Part shown: positions 23,403-32,270 of the stretch, in pieces
Position numbering within the stretch: the first letter of the stretch is position 1
Layout: every line of letters starts with the position of its first letter
IMG/VR virus record: IMGVR_UViG_3300013108_000151
Location: 1-64,000 of that record
Strand: one strand, 5' to 3'
From: a virus
DNA length: 64,000 nt
Notes under the pieces: model-generated
Told to the model about the DNA's origin: nothing
What the model saw: the letters and a program-made list of their open reading frames with translations, nothing else
The model's database searches: none
Made by a program: the position numbers and the translations under genes

Positions 23403-24099
23403 TTTTTTGGAGCAAGGCTATGTCACCTTGAAACGAATAATATCCTGTATGTGTTAATGGAATGCTGGTATCGGCATATATTTTTCCACCTAATTCTCTC
23501 CAACGTTTACAAAACGTATAGTCTTCGCTAAGGTAATTGCCTTGATCGTCAATATCTGTATCAAATAAAGCATACATAAATTGTTCTGCTTCATTGCTTA
23601 TGTTAATATTGTTTCTGTGTTTTAAGTTAGGAAAACTATCAAACATTTTTTGAATTACTTCACGTTTGATTAGTAAAAATCCTGTACCAATATCTTCTAC
23701 TTCTATTAAATCACCATCGCGGTTAGCATTAGGACTAGGATTAAAAACGTAATCAGGATCAAATGTTTTCTTGGGATATATACCACCTACAACATCTTTA
23801 TCGTGTGCTATAAGTTTATATACAGATTCTGGATTAAAGCCAACATCAGCATCTATAAACATTAAATGAGTTGCTTTAGGATTTAACATTACTTTTGCTA
23901 CAAGGTTATTTCTTGCCCTAGTAACAAGACTTTCGTTAGCCATTGTTTCTACACTAAATGTCATATCATTTTTCATACAAGCAATAGTGTATGAGATCAT
24001 ACTGACGTAGTGCTTCTCTGTAACTTGACCCCCATAACATGGAGTACAAATTGCTACGAAACTTTTTTGTATAATGTTTGCTTGTTCATCTGTGAACAT
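23398..24099 (-). CDS. GT-A-type glycosyltransferase-like protein
   Basis: 233 residues. It opens with a Rossmann strand FVAICTPCYGG. ESLVTRARNNLVAKVML follows, and then the metal-binding triplet in HLMFIDADVGF (DAD, about residues 76-78). DVVGGIYPKK and a C-terminal LSEDYTFCKRW segment (the ED pair, a likely catalytic base region) fit GT-A enzymes of phage genomes. It transfers a sugar from a nucleotide donor; the acceptor is unknown. It precedes the NMNAT-like gene in the transcript. Confidence 0.85.
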   Translation of the reverse strand: MFTDEQANIIQKSFVAICTPCYGGQVTEKHYVSMISYTIACMKNDMTFSVETMANESLVTRARNNLVAKVMLNPKATHLMFIDADVGFNPESVYKLIAHDKDVVGGIYPKKTFDPDYVFNPSPNANRDGDLIEVEDIGTGFLLIKREVIQKMFDSFPNLKHRNNINISNEAEQFMYALFDTDIDDQGNYLSEDYTFCKRWRELGGKIYADTSIPLTHTGYYSFQGDIALLQKN

Positions 24100-24110
24100 T
24101 GATTACCTAG

Positions 24111-24359
24111 TTAAATTGAAATTTCTAATGTGTGTTCTGGGATAGTCTTTGATAATACATTGGCTAGTCTATTAGCCTCATCCTCTGTGAATGCTGTTTT
24201 AAAAGTACAACCTAAGGCATTTTCTAATACGTCAATATACCAATCGTCTGTACTTTCTGTTAATCCTCTGCCTAACACCATAGCAATGGCACCAGCAAAG
24301 ATTCTTTGTTCTTGTACTGTAGGTTCGTGTCCTAAATCTAATTTAATCCAATTTACCAT
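24111..24359 (-). CDS. Unknown small protein, 82 aa
   Basis: Helical and acidic, with QEQRIFAGAIAMVLGRGL (residues 16-34) and FTEDEANRLANVLSKTIPE (57-76). No signal or membrane segment. It overlaps the 130-aa virion-like gene by one base. No family is recognised. Confidence 0.6.
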   Translation of the reverse strand: MVNWIKLDLGHEPTVQEQRIFAGAIAMVLGRGLTESTDDWYIDVLENALGCTFKTAFTEDEANRLANVLSKTIPEHTLEISI

Positions 24360-24751
24360 TAGTAATTAAACCTCAATTTGTTAATAGTACCTGCTGTAAA
24401 AGATGTTATACTAGCTCTAATGTTTACAAAGTTACCTGTAAAGTTAAAAGCCTTATGTGATGTTTCAGTCGAGTATGCTTGTGAAGTGCCACTAGCCGTT
24501 CCTGCCGGGTCAACTAATGTAACATCAAACCAATCAGTGCTTCCAGGTGTTTCTACTAGACTTGCTTGTATTGTAATTGTACCAGTAAATCCAGTTAACT
24601 GCCAACTAACAGTATGTAATCCATCGCTGTAACCGTAGTAGCCATCTCCTTTTGCTGAATCGCTTTGGAATGCTATAGAACTACCATCATAGTTGCCTGT
24701 GGCTGTACCATGTGTTGTACTTGCTATTAGAGTTGTTGCTGTTGCTGGCAT
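24359..24751 (-). CDS. Beta-sandwich virion-like protein, 130 aa
   Basis: Rich in Thr, Ser, Gly and Ala with alternating strands (HTVSWQLTGFTGTITIQASL, FVNIRASITSFTAGTINKLRFNY). Few charged residues and no enzyme motif, typical of small fibre or decoration proteins. It has an SD-like AGGAAA before the ATG and lies among other late genes. Exact place in the virion unknown. Confidence 0.6.
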   Translation of the reverse strand: MPATATTLIASTTHGTATGNYDGSSIAFQSDSAKGDGYYGYSDGLHTVSWQLTGFTGTITIQASLVETPGSTDWFDVTLVDPAGTASGTSQAYSTETSHKAFNFTGNFVNIRASITSFTAGTINKLRFNY

Positions 24752-24773
24752 AATATTTTCCTATTTTACTTAT

Positions 24774-25040
24774 TTATTTAATTTTGTATGCTTTAGCCAG
24801 ACGTTCTGGCGTCATGCTGTCAATTTCTTTTACATTTGAATAGTTAAAAGTAAAGTTTTCTCTGTGATCTCTTACAAAGTGTCCTATACCGCCATCTTCG
24901 TTGGCGTTTGTAATGCTTAATTCTTTCATAATTTCAATGTTTTCGTGGCTAAAGCCCTTTGATATTACTTTAGCATATACTCTTGTACCTGCTTTTATTA
25001 GTTTCTTGTTTAATAATTTAATCCAAAGTTGCTGATTCAT
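24774..25040 (-). CDS. Conserved-type small phage protein, 88 aa
   Basis: The C-terminus MTPERLAKAYKIK and the middle GGIGHFVRDHRENFTF look like a protein seen in many marine T4-like phages, but the function is not known. It overlaps the 271-aa gene by four bases (ATGA). No membrane segment. Confidence 0.6.
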   Translation of the reverse strand: MNQQLWIKLLNKKLIKAGTRVYAKVISKGFSHENIEIMKELSITNANEDGGIGHFVRDHRENFTFNYSNVKEIDSMTPERLAKAYKIK

Positions 25041-25852
25041 TTTGTTTCTTTCTTTACATATTTTATAACTCGAGAAATAAATTCTCCAAGTGTTAAGTCT
25101 ACTAATGTTAGATTATATTCATCTTCAACGTAGATCCAATCTCCTACGGGCCAATGTCCTCCGGGTTTGGATTTATTCATTTCTGCTAACCTTCTATCAG
25201 TAACTTTGATAACTCCTTGCTCATTTAATTCTGTTATTACTTTTGTTGTTGAAGTGTTTTTCCTACACTTATCTTTAAGTATAACACGATATTGATATTT
25301 GTCAAGCGGAAACTTATCACATTCAATTTCATCAGGTTGAATTTTAGGATTAACTAAATCAACTTCATATACATAGGTAGCAACATTTTCTAACAAAGAA
25401 AATACATTAGGATCATTTGTATAATGGTCTACATTTGTTCCTTCAATTCTAAGTTTAGGATTTGGACCTAAATTTTCATACATCCATTTTATTAATTCAA
25501 ATGTATTTTCGTATTCTTTATTCCATATAGATTTTTTACCAACTGGTACTATCCTGCTATAAGATTTTTCACAAATTTGCTTTAGTAATGACCTATCATC
25601 TGGTAGTAATCCTTTAACCCATTCTTTATACGATTTACTATTACTACCACTAAATTCTGTACGTCTAGCATAAAAGTAACGCCAATAATAAACAGGATAA
25701 AATCTTATACGAATTTGAAACTCACTATAAAATCTACTATCTGCTATCCTAATTCTAGATAAGAATCTACTAAGTTTGGGGTTTAAATTGGTCCAGTACA
25801 ATAAGACCGGATTTGTTGACTTGTGGAGTAGATTCGGCTTGTAACTCTTCAT
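25037..25852 (-). CDS. Unknown protein, 271 aa
   Basis: The frame overlaps the end of the ClpA-like gene by 83 bases if the ATG at 25852 is used. A later non-ATG start cannot be excluded because no SD is seen. The N-terminal 70 residues are rich in Arg/Tyr/Phe (RIRFYPVYYWRYFYARR). The C-terminal half is charged with GDWIYVEDEYNLTLVDLTLGEF. No family is recognised, and there is no clear membrane helix. It is co-transcribed with the unfoldase, so a link to its function is possible. Confidence 0.55.
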   Translation of the reverse strand: MKSYKPNLLHKSTNPVLLYWTNLNPKLSRFLSRIRIADSRFYSEFQIRIRFYPVYYWRYFYARRTEFSGSNSKSYKEWVKGLLPDDRSLLKQICEKSYSRIVPVGKKSIWNKEYENTFELIKWMYENLGPNPKLRIEGTNVDHYTNDPNVFSLLENVATYVYEVDLVNPKIQPDEIECDKFPLDKYQYRVILKDKCRKNTSTTKVITELNEQGVIKVTDRRLAEMNKSKPGGHWPVGDWIYVEDEYNLTLVDLTLGEFISRVIKYVKKETK

Positions 25853-28088
25853 TGTGATCTAGCTCTCCTTTGTTAATAGTAATTGTAAATTGATTATCTA
25901 CATAATCAATTAAAATTAGAGAGCCTTCAGGAACTGATTCAAATAAAATTTTCTTAGATAAAGGTATTTTAACTTTATCTTCAATTACTCTTGCTAATGG
26001 TCTAGCACCCATTTTCTTATCATATCCGAGCTCGGCTAATTGTGCCACTGCTTTTTCCATAAACTCGATCTTAACACCCTTCTCAGAAAGTAAGTCGTTA
26101 ATTTCTTCTTTAAATTTGCCAACAATTTTTCTTACTACTTCGGTTGATAGATGTTTAAATTTACATACGCCATCTAGTCTATTTCTAAATTCAGGTTTAA
26201 AGAAGTTTTTGACTGCTTTATCTTCCTCACCTGTTTTTTCGAGTCCTTGACTAAAGCCAATATTATTCATTTCGTTATCCATAGCACCTAAGTTAGATGT
26301 CATTAAGATAACTGTATTTCTAGCATCTGCTTTCTTACCATTTGTGCTAGTAATAAATCCTTCGTCCATTAGTTGTAACAATACATTACTAACATCAGGG
26401 TGTGCTTTTTCTATCTCATCAAACAATATAATAGAGTGAGGATTCTTTTCTATTTCACTTACTAGCATTCCGCCACCTAAGTTACCATCTTCGTATCCTA
26501 CATATCCTGGAGGAGCACCAATTAGTCTAGCGACTGTATGCTTCTCTTGGTATTCACTCATATCAAAACGTAATAGTTTTGCTTGTGAATATTCTGCTAA
26601 TAGTTTAGCAAATTCTGTTTTACCAGAGCCTGTTGGTCCTAGTAATAAAAATGTTCCTATAGGTTTATTAATACTTTTTAGTCCTGCTTTGCTTACCATA
26701 ATCTTATTAACTACAGTATCAATTACTTGATCTTGTCCGTATAGTTTAGTTTTAATATGAACATCTATTTCTGCTAAACTCTTTGTCTCTTCAGAGTTTA
26801 AATGTTCTATAGGTATCCTTGTCGCTTTAGAAAGTTCTTCTATAATGTTGTGTTTACGAATCTTAAAGTTCTTGTGTCCTAAGAAACGTTGCCTAGCACA
26901 AGCACTATCAATTAAATCAATAGCCTTATCTGGTAATTTTCTATCTGATTGGTGTCTGACGCTAAGGTCAACAGCGGCTTCAATAGCCTCTGGAAATATC
27001 TTTGCTTTATGAAAGTCCATAAAATACTTGTTAAGACCAGTAAGTATATCTTTCGCTACTTCTGGTGTGGGCTCTTCAACTGTTAGTCTATAAAATCTTC
27101 TCATAAACGCCCTGTCTTTTTCAAAACTAGACGTATAGTCTTCCCATGTAGTAGAAGCAATTACTTTTACTTCTCCTTTTGCTAATGCTGGTTTAAGCAT
27201 TTGCATGAAATCTGGTCCACTGTTTCCCCCGGCGCCGGCACCCTTCATTTGATGTGCTTCATCTATGAAGATTATAGTACCCGGCAGTTTCTTTGCCGCG
27301 GATATAATTTCTTTTAATCTTTCTTCAAATTCACCTCTGTATTTTGTTCCGGCAATTAAGCCACCAACGTCGAGATTAAATATTTTAGAATTTTTTAAGT
27401 ATTCAGGCACGTTGCCCGCGTTAATTCTTGCGGCTAGTCCTTCAGCAATAGCAGTCTTACCCACTCCAGGTTCGCCTATTAATAATACATTTGATTTGTT
27501 ACGTTTAGCAAGTACTTGGCACATTTCCTCTATCTCTGTCTCTCTGCCAATAACAGGATCAATCTTTTTGTTTTGTGCCTGTTCGTTTAAATTAACTGTG
27601 AACTCGTCCATAACTTCTTTAGCCATTTGTAAATGCATTTCTTCTTCATTTTCACCTGTGTAATTCATATTGAAGAATTCAGTTAGACTGTGCTTTGCTA
27701 CACCAAACTTCATAAAGAAGTAATAAGAGTGGCTACGTTCTTCAGCCATAATGCTTTGGAATAAGTCTATTGTTTGTAAATGTTGTCTGCCGCTAAACAA
27801 TACTTGAGTAAATGCTCTATTACATACTCTATCTAGTCCTTGTGTTTTTTGAGGATCTATATGGCCTTCTGTTGTTATAGGCAATGTTTCTACATACGCC
27901 TTAATTTCTTTTGCTAATTGTTCTTGATCACACCCGTACTCCTCTAACATTATTTTAAAGTTCTTATAGTTAACTAATGCTAATGTTAAATGCTCAATAG
28001 TAACGTATTTGTGCTTTAATTTTGCGGCAAATTCATATGCTTTGCTTAAAATTAAATCCATTTCCGGGTTGTGTTTTATTCCTGCCAT
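25770..28088 (-). CDS. clpA: ClpA-like AAA+ unfoldase
   Basis: 772 residues, close to E. coli ClpA (758). Order: ClpN domain (residues 1-140, EFAAKLKHKYVTIEHLTLAL), D1 AAA+ with GEPGVGKTA (about 209-217) and FIDEAHQ, D2 with GPTGSGKTE (about 490-498), LFDEIEKAH, and the ClpA-type C-terminal small domain (YDKKMGARPLARVIEDKV). In D2, NNIGFSQG sits where ClpA and ClpX have their IGL/IGF loop, so docking to ClpP is likely. It unfolds proteins using ATP and feeds a ClpP chamber, possibly the host's or the phage ClpP at 39307-39885. Phage-encoded ClpA with the ClpP loop is uncommon. Confidence 0.95.
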   Translation of the reverse strand: MAGIKHNPEMDLILSKAYEFAAKLKHKYVTIEHLTLALVNYKNFKIMLEEYGCDQEQLAKEIKAYVETLPITTEGHIDPQKTQGLDRVCNRAFTQVLFSGRQHLQTIDLFQSIMAEERSHSYYFFMKFGVAKHSLTEFFNMNYTGENEEEMHLQMAKEVMDEFTVNLNEQAQNKKIDPVIGRETEIEEMCQVLAKRNKSNVLLIGEPGVGKTAIAEGLAARINAGNVPEYLKNSKIFNLDVGGLIAGTKYRGEFEERLKEIISAAKKLPGTIIFIDEAHQMKGAGAGGNSGPDFMQMLKPALAKGEVKVIASTTWEDYTSSFEKDRAFMRRFYRLTVEEPTPEVAKDILTGLNKYFMDFHKAKIFPEAIEAAVDLSVRHQSDRKLPDKAIDLIDSACARQRFLGHKNFKIRKHNIIEELSKATRIPIEHLNSEETKSLAEIDVHIKTKLYGQDQVIDTVVNKIMVSKAGLKSINKPIGTFLLLGPTGSGKTEFAKLLAEYSQAKLLRFDMSEYQEKHTVARLIGAPPGYVGYEDGNLGGGMLVSEIEKNPHSIILFDEIEKAHPDVSNVLLQLMDEGFITSTNGKKADARNTVILMTSNLGAMDNEMNNIGFSQGLEKTGEEDKAVKNFFKPEFRNRLDGVCKFKHLSTEVVRKIVGKFKEEINDLLSEKGVKIEFMEKAVAQLAELGYDKKMGARPLARVIEDKVKIPLSKKILFESVPEGSLILIDYVDNQFTITINKGELDHNEELQAESTPQVNKSGLIVLDQFKPQT

Positions 28089-28096
28089 ATTATATC

Positions 28097-28570
28097 CTAA
28101 CTGTATTGTACTTCATTATTAAATCTTTGATCCATTGTTATACCTTGACAGTGATCATATTCGTGTAACCAACATCTTGCTTCAAGTCCTTCTAAATCCA
28201 TTGTTGTCCAAGTTCCAGCATAATCTTGAAACTTTACATGGCAATTATTAGGGCGAGTTATTTTTAATTCTTCGCCTTTAAAACTTAAACATCCTTCGGT
28301 GTCTGTTACCATATTATCATGACCCCATTCTCCATCCGTGTGTATTAATTCGGGATTGATACAAGTAAGTATGGTTTTATCTGCCCTCTTCATTACAAAC
28401 ATTTGTACATTAAGACCGCATTGGTTAGCCGCTAATCCCATACCGCCTTCTTCAAACATAAGACTAACAAGTTCTAAACTATACTTTTGGTATAATTTCT
28501 TACTTGCTTCTTTATCGTCCCAAGTAAGTTTTTTTCCTAATGTGTGTAAGTATGTTGGGTCTAATCTCAT
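28097..28570 (-). CDS. def: Peptide deformylase
   Basis: About 157 residues from ATG 28570 (ATGA overlap with the J-protein gene); ATG 28582 is an alternative. All three family motifs are present: GMGLAANQCGL (motif 1, GxGLAAxQ), EGCLSF (motif 2 with the metal Cys) and LHEYDHCQG (motif 3, HExDH). It removes the formyl group from nascent proteins in the cytoplasm. Phage deformylases with short C-termini are known from cyanophages. It sits between a J-protein and ClpA, forming a protein-processing block. Confidence 0.95.
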   Translation of the reverse strand: MRLDPTYLHTLGKKLTWDDKEASKKLYQKYSLELVSLMFEEGGMGLAANQCGLNVQMFVMKRADKTILTCINPELIHTDGEWGHDNMVTDTEGCLSFKGEELKITRPNNCHVKFQDYAGTWTTMDLEGLEARCWLHEYDHCQGITMDQRFNNEVQYS

Positions 28571-29385
28571 TTTGTATTCCATTTTATTATAGCATTTTTC
28601 TGTTCTTCTGTCAAGTTCTTAGGTATATTAATATGTAGCCTAATAAACAAGTCACCACCATCTAATCCGTAACCAGGTATACGTTGTACTTGATGATGTT
28701 GAGTGCCTTCTTTGATTGATATCTTTAATACCTTGTCGTCAATATGTGTATACTCTGTAACACCTCCTGTCATAGCGTCCCATACACTTATTTCATGTTC
28801 AGCAACAAGGTTGCCTCCCTCTATACTGTACTTATTATCACGCTGAATAAGAACAGTGATTATTAAATCACCTGGAGTACCCATTTGTCTAGGTGGTAAG
28901 CCGTGTCCTGTATAACGTATCTTTGTTCCGTTTTTAACGAACGGCGGCGTTTTTACACTTAGAGTATTACCATTTACTTGAAGTATATGTTCGTGTCCAT
29001 GCCACATTTGATAAAATGTTACTGGCAAATTCATTGCTATGTCTCTACCTTTTCGACTAGTATTACGATATTTTACATCAGGATGTGGGCCGCTTCTTTG
29101 ACCAAATATGTCTCCAAAATTTCCAAATCCTGATAGTATATCGTGTAAGTCGTCTTGTGACATTCCACTACTAGACCATGTGAAGGATGTATCACCAAAA
29201 GGATTTTGTCCAGTGTCGCCTTTTTTAATTCTATTATATGCTTCTGTGATTTCTTTCATTTTGGCTTCGCTACCACCTTTCCTGTCAGGGTGGTGCTTCA
29301 TAGCCAATTTCTTATAGGCTTTCTTTACTGTTGCTTCGTCTGATTCGGGGGATACACCCAGAACTGTATAAGGGTCCTGATTCAT
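28567..29385 (-). CDS. DnaJ/CbpA-type J-domain co-chaperone
   Basis: 272 residues. The J domain is residues 4-60, with the HPD triad in KHHPDRKGG that stimulates the DnaK ATPase. A short Gly/Phe-type linker (NPFGDTSF) follows, then two beta-rich C-terminal substrate domains. The cysteine zinc finger of DnaJ is absent, so it is a class B J-protein like CbpA. A perfect promoter at 29392-29420 places +1 on or next to the ATG, with no SD, so the mRNA is predicted leaderless. It would recruit host DnaK to phage targets. Confidence 0.93.
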   Translation of the reverse strand: MNQDPYTVLGVSPESDEATVKKAYKKLAMKHHPDRKGGSEAKMKEITEAYNRIKKGDTGQNPFGDTSFTWSSSGMSQDDLHDILSGFGNFGDIFGQRSGPHPDVKYRNTSRKGRDIAMNLPVTFYQMWHGHEHILQVNGNTLSVKTPPFVKNGTKIRYTGHGLPPRQMGTPGDLIITVLIQRDNKYSIEGGNLVAEHEISVWDAMTGGVTEYTHIDDKVLKISIKEGTQHHQVQRIPGYGLDGGDLFIRLHINIPKNLTEEQKNAIIKWNTK

Positions 29386-29391
29386 GTGTAT

Positions 29392-29420
29392 ATTATATAT
29401 GATAACTTAGCAGTTGTCAA
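29392..29420 (-). promoter_or_regulatory. Sigma70 promoter with predicted leaderless start
   Basis: TTGACA (29420-29415), 17 bases, TATAAT (29397-29392) on the minus strand. Six bases separate the -10 box from the ATG at 29385, so transcription should begin at or next to the start codon. Confidence 0.8.
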
Positions 29421-29430
29421 GTTAGAAATG

Positions 29431-29676
29431 TTACTCGGATTTACTAGAACTCTTTCCAGAACTACTACCTACATACAAACCAAACCAGGCCGCTCCAGCA
29501 CCAACTACTATTGATACTAAACCACTTTGTTCAAAGTTTGGCGCCTCAAGAGCCATAAACCAATGTACTACTTGATACAATAAGATGATGTAAACTGTAA
29601 TAAACACTCTTGGAAAAATTCTCCAAGCGTCAAAAGCCTTTGCTAAATCTAATATTCCTTTATATTTGTTTTCCAT
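29431..29676 (-). CDS. Small membrane protein, holin candidate, 81 aa
   Basis: Two hydrophobic segments (about residues 18-42 and 52-70) joined by a short acidic/polar loop, with a basic/Ser-rich C-terminus (SSSGKSSSKSE). The glycine-rich second helix (VSIVVGAGAAWFGLYVG) resembles small phage holin-like proteins. It sits at the end of a transcript carrying the endolysin and spanins, so a holin role is plausible but unproven; the 91-aa neighbour is another candidate. Confidence 0.55.
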   Translation of the reverse strand: MENKYKGILDLAKAFDAWRIFPRVFITVYIILLYQVVHWFMALEAPNFEQSGLVSIVVGAGAAWFGLYVGSSSGKSSSKSE

Positions 29677-29680
29677 TATT

Positions 29681-30121
29681 TTATTCCTTTTTTGATGCTT
29701 TCCTCATATTTGAGATTGCTTCTTTATTTTTTTCTATTTGTTCAGTTTGGGCATCGTCTAACATCTTTTGTATTTTCTGTGCTTTTTCAAACTGTGAATC
29801 TTTGTGTACTTCGTTGTTAATAACCTTCTCTAATTTGAGAATAGGTATTCTAGTATTAGGTACATATCTCCACGTATAACCGTTATCAGAGTAAATTCCA
29901 AATACTGTTTGTCCTACTCCAATTTTAACTATAGTGGCTTCAGCACCATCTAATAAGACTGTGTCGCCTTCGTTAAATGCTGGATTCATTTTAAACTTTA
30001 AGCCTTGTGCTAAATTAGTAACAAAGTCTTTTGTCCAAAAAGCAATCATTAATGATATAAGGATAGCGATCCAAGGACCTATAAATTCTGTTATTGCTAG
30101 TGCTTCTGGTGATGGTGTCAT
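29681..30121 (-). CDS. MscS-like beta-domain membrane protein, 146 aa
   Basis: One membrane helix (about residues 15-32) followed by a MscS-type beta domain: NEGDTVLLDGAEATIVKIGVG (roughly 47-67) and YTWRYVPNTRIPI match the small-channel family pattern. The C-terminal third is a charged helix. Full MscS has three helices, so this is a reduced form. It may form a small channel or scaffold near the lysis genes. The protein is predicted to be in the inner membrane. Confidence 0.65.
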   Translation of the reverse strand: MTPSPEALAITEFIGPWIAILISLMIAFWTKDFVTNLAQGLKFKMNPAFNEGDTVLLDGAEATIVKIGVGQTVFGIYSDNGYTWRYVPNTRIPILKLEKVINNEVHKDSQFEKAQKIQKMLDDAQTEQIEKNKEAISNMRKASKKE

Positions 30122-30124
30122 TCT

Positions 30125-30400
30125 TTATTTCTCCAGTTTGTTTAATCTGGCCTCTAGTTCGTCTATTTTCTTTGTAACGTGAGGGTACTTTTTACGCCAA
30201 GCATCGTCGGGTTGCTGTAACCATGTCCAACCCCAACGCTCTACAAGATAGTCTGCTATCCTGTCAAAATACCCATACATCCAAAGGCCAATTCGTGTAC
30301 CTTTGAAGTAAGTTGAAAACGCTAGTCCAAATAAAGAACCGACTAATGCTGTGTATATCCACAAGCGGTCGCTTGCCATTCGTTCGATCATTTCCCACAT
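30125..30400 (-). CDS. Small membrane protein, 91 aa
   Basis: The first helix (LWIYTALVGSLFGLAFSTYF, about residues 13-32) is followed by a GTRIGLWMYGYFDRIADYLVERWGW segment that may dip into the membrane, then a coiled C-terminal tail (VTKKIDELEARLNKLE). A late-type box (30427-30434) and AGGAG precede it. Located directly after the o-spanin gene in the lysis cluster. Holin or lysis-regulator role is possible. Confidence 0.6.
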   Translation of the reverse strand: MWEMIERMASDRLWIYTALVGSLFGLAFSTYFKGTRIGLWMYGYFDRIADYLVERWGWTWLQQPDDAWRKKYPHVTKKIDELEARLNKLEK

Positions 30401-30426
30401 AATTGACTTACTCCTGTTTATAGAAG

Positions 30427-30434
30427 TATTTATC
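30427..30434 (-). promoter_or_regulatory. Late promoter-like box (GATAAATA)
   Basis: GATAAATA on the minus strand 26 bases upstream of the ATG at 30400; a one-base variant of the T4 late box. AGGAG follows. Confidence 0.5.
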
Positions 30435-30444
30435 TATTATAGGG

Positions 30445-30885
30445 TTAGTTAAGTTGCCAGAATTTCTTTTGAGATTCCGCTTCTTTTTTGGCTTCTGCTT
30501 CGGCTTTATCTTCTTCGTTTTTGTTGTCTATTGCCTGTTCGGCATTTTCATAGTAGTTTTTATAAGCACCTATGATTGCTTGTTGCTGTTGTATTAATGT
30601 CATTATGTCAGACATGTTTAGAGATAGTTTTTCGTATCCATCATCAGTTAATCCAAACAGGACTATATCTTTTTTATCGTCTGATAATCGTGCCCAAACT
30701 TCCTCTACATTTTCTTCGTTAATAACAAACCACTCAACATCTTTTAAGTTTAGTGTGTCTACATCAGGTAAAACTAAAACTGGTTTTTCTATTGGTTTAG
30801 TTGTTACGTTAAGTTCTTTTACAGAACTACTACAGCCTGCTAAAAATACTGTGGCAATAATTGATAATACTAATAACTTCTTCAT
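30445..30885 (-). CDS. o-spanin (Rz1-like outer-membrane lipoprotein)
   Basis: 146 residues from ATG 30885, which overlaps the i-spanin stop (ATGA). It starts with a basic tip, a hydrophobic core and the lipobox FLAGC (Cys about residue 16). The mature part contains EWFVINEENVEEVWARL and DIVLFGLTDDGYEKLSLN, a pattern found in o-spanin-like lipoproteins of marine myophages. O-spanins sit in the outer membrane and fuse it with the inner membrane together with the i-spanin at lysis. A Glu/Lys-rich tail follows a coiled-coil part. Confidence 0.8.
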   Translation of the reverse strand: MKKLLVLSIIATVFLAGCSSSVKELNVTTKPIEKPVLVLPDVDTLNLKDVEWFVINEENVEEVWARLSDDKKDIVLFGLTDDGYEKLSLNMSDIMTLIQQQQAIIGAYKNYYENAEQAIDNKNEEDKAEAEAKKEAESQKKFWQLN

Positions 30886-31379
30886 AAGTTTTTCTTTTTC
30901 CATGCTTCTGATTGAATACTAGGATCAAAGTTAGGATTTGCTAACTCATAGCATTCCGGATTGATCTCACTAGGCTTAGTTGCTTGTATTTCTGATTCAA
31001 GTAACGGAGCACCACTTAATATTTCAGCACACCTTAAAGCATTGTCAGAACCTTTATTTAAAACATCTTCTGTCATGCCTGGTCTAGCGACACCTAGTAC
31101 ACCAATGTCATGCCTGCTTAATTTATTTTGTAATCTTTTTGATCTGTCTTCTGCTTCTTGGAATTTTTCATTAAGGATTTTATTTTCTTTAGCCATTGCT
31201 TCATATGATTCTTTCATAGCAAGTTTGGCCGCTTCTGCTTCTTTGGCCGCAAAAGTTGCCTTTGCTTCATTGGCAACTAGTATAGCCATTTTTTCTTGTG
31301 TATCATTATAATACCAATAGGCACCTCCGCCCATAGCACACATTAATACAAACATAATTAAAGATAACTTAAGACCCAT
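30882..31379 (-). CDS. i-spanin (Rz-like)
   Basis: 165 residues. One N-terminal membrane helix (about 4-23) is followed by a long coiled coil rich in Ala/Glu/Lys (30-90). Then comes LSRHDIGVLGVARPGMTEDVLNKGSDN, which matches the SRHDL..LA..KPGL element common in Rz-type i-spanins of T4-like phages. It lies between the endolysin and the o-spanin, the standard order. It spans the periplasm from the inner membrane to the o-spanin for final lysis. Confidence 0.85.
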   Translation of the reverse strand: MGLKLSLIMFVLMCAMGGGAYWYYNDTQEKMAILVANEAKATFAAKEAEAAKLAMKESYEAMAKENKILNEKFQEAEDRSKRLQNKLSRHDIGVLGVARPGMTEDVLNKGSDNALRCAEILSGAPLLESEIQATKPSEINPECYELANPNFDPSIQSEAWKKKNL

Positions 31380-31383
31380 AAAT

Positions 31384-32226
31384 TTATCCTAATAATTTTC
31401 CTAACGATTTTGGCCCCATTATACCATCTGCTGTTAAACCATTTTTACTTTGCCATTGTTTAACAACACGTTCCGTACCTGGACCAAAGTCACCATCTGC
31501 TGGTAAAATATTTAAAGCCCTTTGTACTTCTATAACCGTTTGTCCTTTCGAACCTTTTCTAACTGTGTTATAAGACTTTACTTCTGATGGTTTGTAATGT
31601 TCGCCAAATACTTCTAAAGCATGTTCGTAATGTTTCTTACGATCTTCAAGTCCTATTGTACCACCGTTAATTCTTTTTGTCATGCCAACTACATCTTGAG
31701 CATCAGCATACTTATTTAATCCATTTGTACTCCAAAACCAACAAGCACTTTCTAAAGCACCTTGTTTAGTTCCTAAGTATTCTACAACTTCTTCTGGCGA
31801 CTTATTAATACTTTTACCAAATCTAGTGTAGTTACTTCTGCCAGTTAATTGTATTACACCACGTCCACGGAATCTATATCCATCTCCTGACGCTGTGTCT
31901 CCGTTGTCCATCCTGTTAGCATAGATAACGTTAGCAATTTTCTCTGGCTGTCTATGATACTCTTCAGCATCTCTTCCAGCACGTTTAAAGTATTTTGGAA
32001 ATACTCTATTCAAAGCATCGGCACTATAATTTAAGTTTTCTTTTAAAACTGTAAACTGTAAACTTTCGTGTCCACATTGTGCTAAGAATCCTGCTACTCT
32101 GCTTTTAGTATCAATGTCATACTTTGGTAGCATTTTACTCATTAGTTCGTGCCATTCAGACACTTCTTTATTTTTAGTTAAGATATTTGATAATTTATCT
32201 TTTGTGAAATCAAATTTAAAACTCAT
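31384..32226 (-). CDS. GH19 endolysin with peptidoglycan-binding domain
   Basis: 280 residues. The GH19 (chitinase-like) catalytic domain covers residues 20-210: FLAQCGHESLQF contains the catalytic Glu, and GDGYRFRGRGVIQLTGRSNYTRFG is the second active-site segment. A C-terminal PG-binding type 1 domain (residues 218-279) has the repeats VRKGSKGQTVIEVQRALN and DGDFGPGTERVVKQWQ. It cleaves the peptidoglycan glycan at lysis and has no signal peptide, so a holin is needed for export. It heads the lysis cassette with spanins just downstream. Confidence 0.93.
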   Translation of the reverse strand: MSFKFDFTKDKLSNILTKNKEVSEWHELMSKMLPKYDIDTKSRVAGFLAQCGHESLQFTVLKENLNYSADALNRVFPKYFKRAGRDAEEYHRQPEKIANVIYANRMDNGDTASGDGYRFRGRGVIQLTGRSNYTRFGKSINKSPEEVVEYLGTKQGALESACWFWSTNGLNKYADAQDVVGMTKRINGGTIGLEDRKKHYEHALEVFGEHYKPSEVKSYNTVRKGSKGQTVIEVQRALNILPADGDFGPGTERVVKQWQSKNGLTADGIMGPKSLGKLLG

Positions 32227-32270
32227 CTTGATAGTTCCTTTCGTATGCTATACATACTTAGTGAAAGCAA

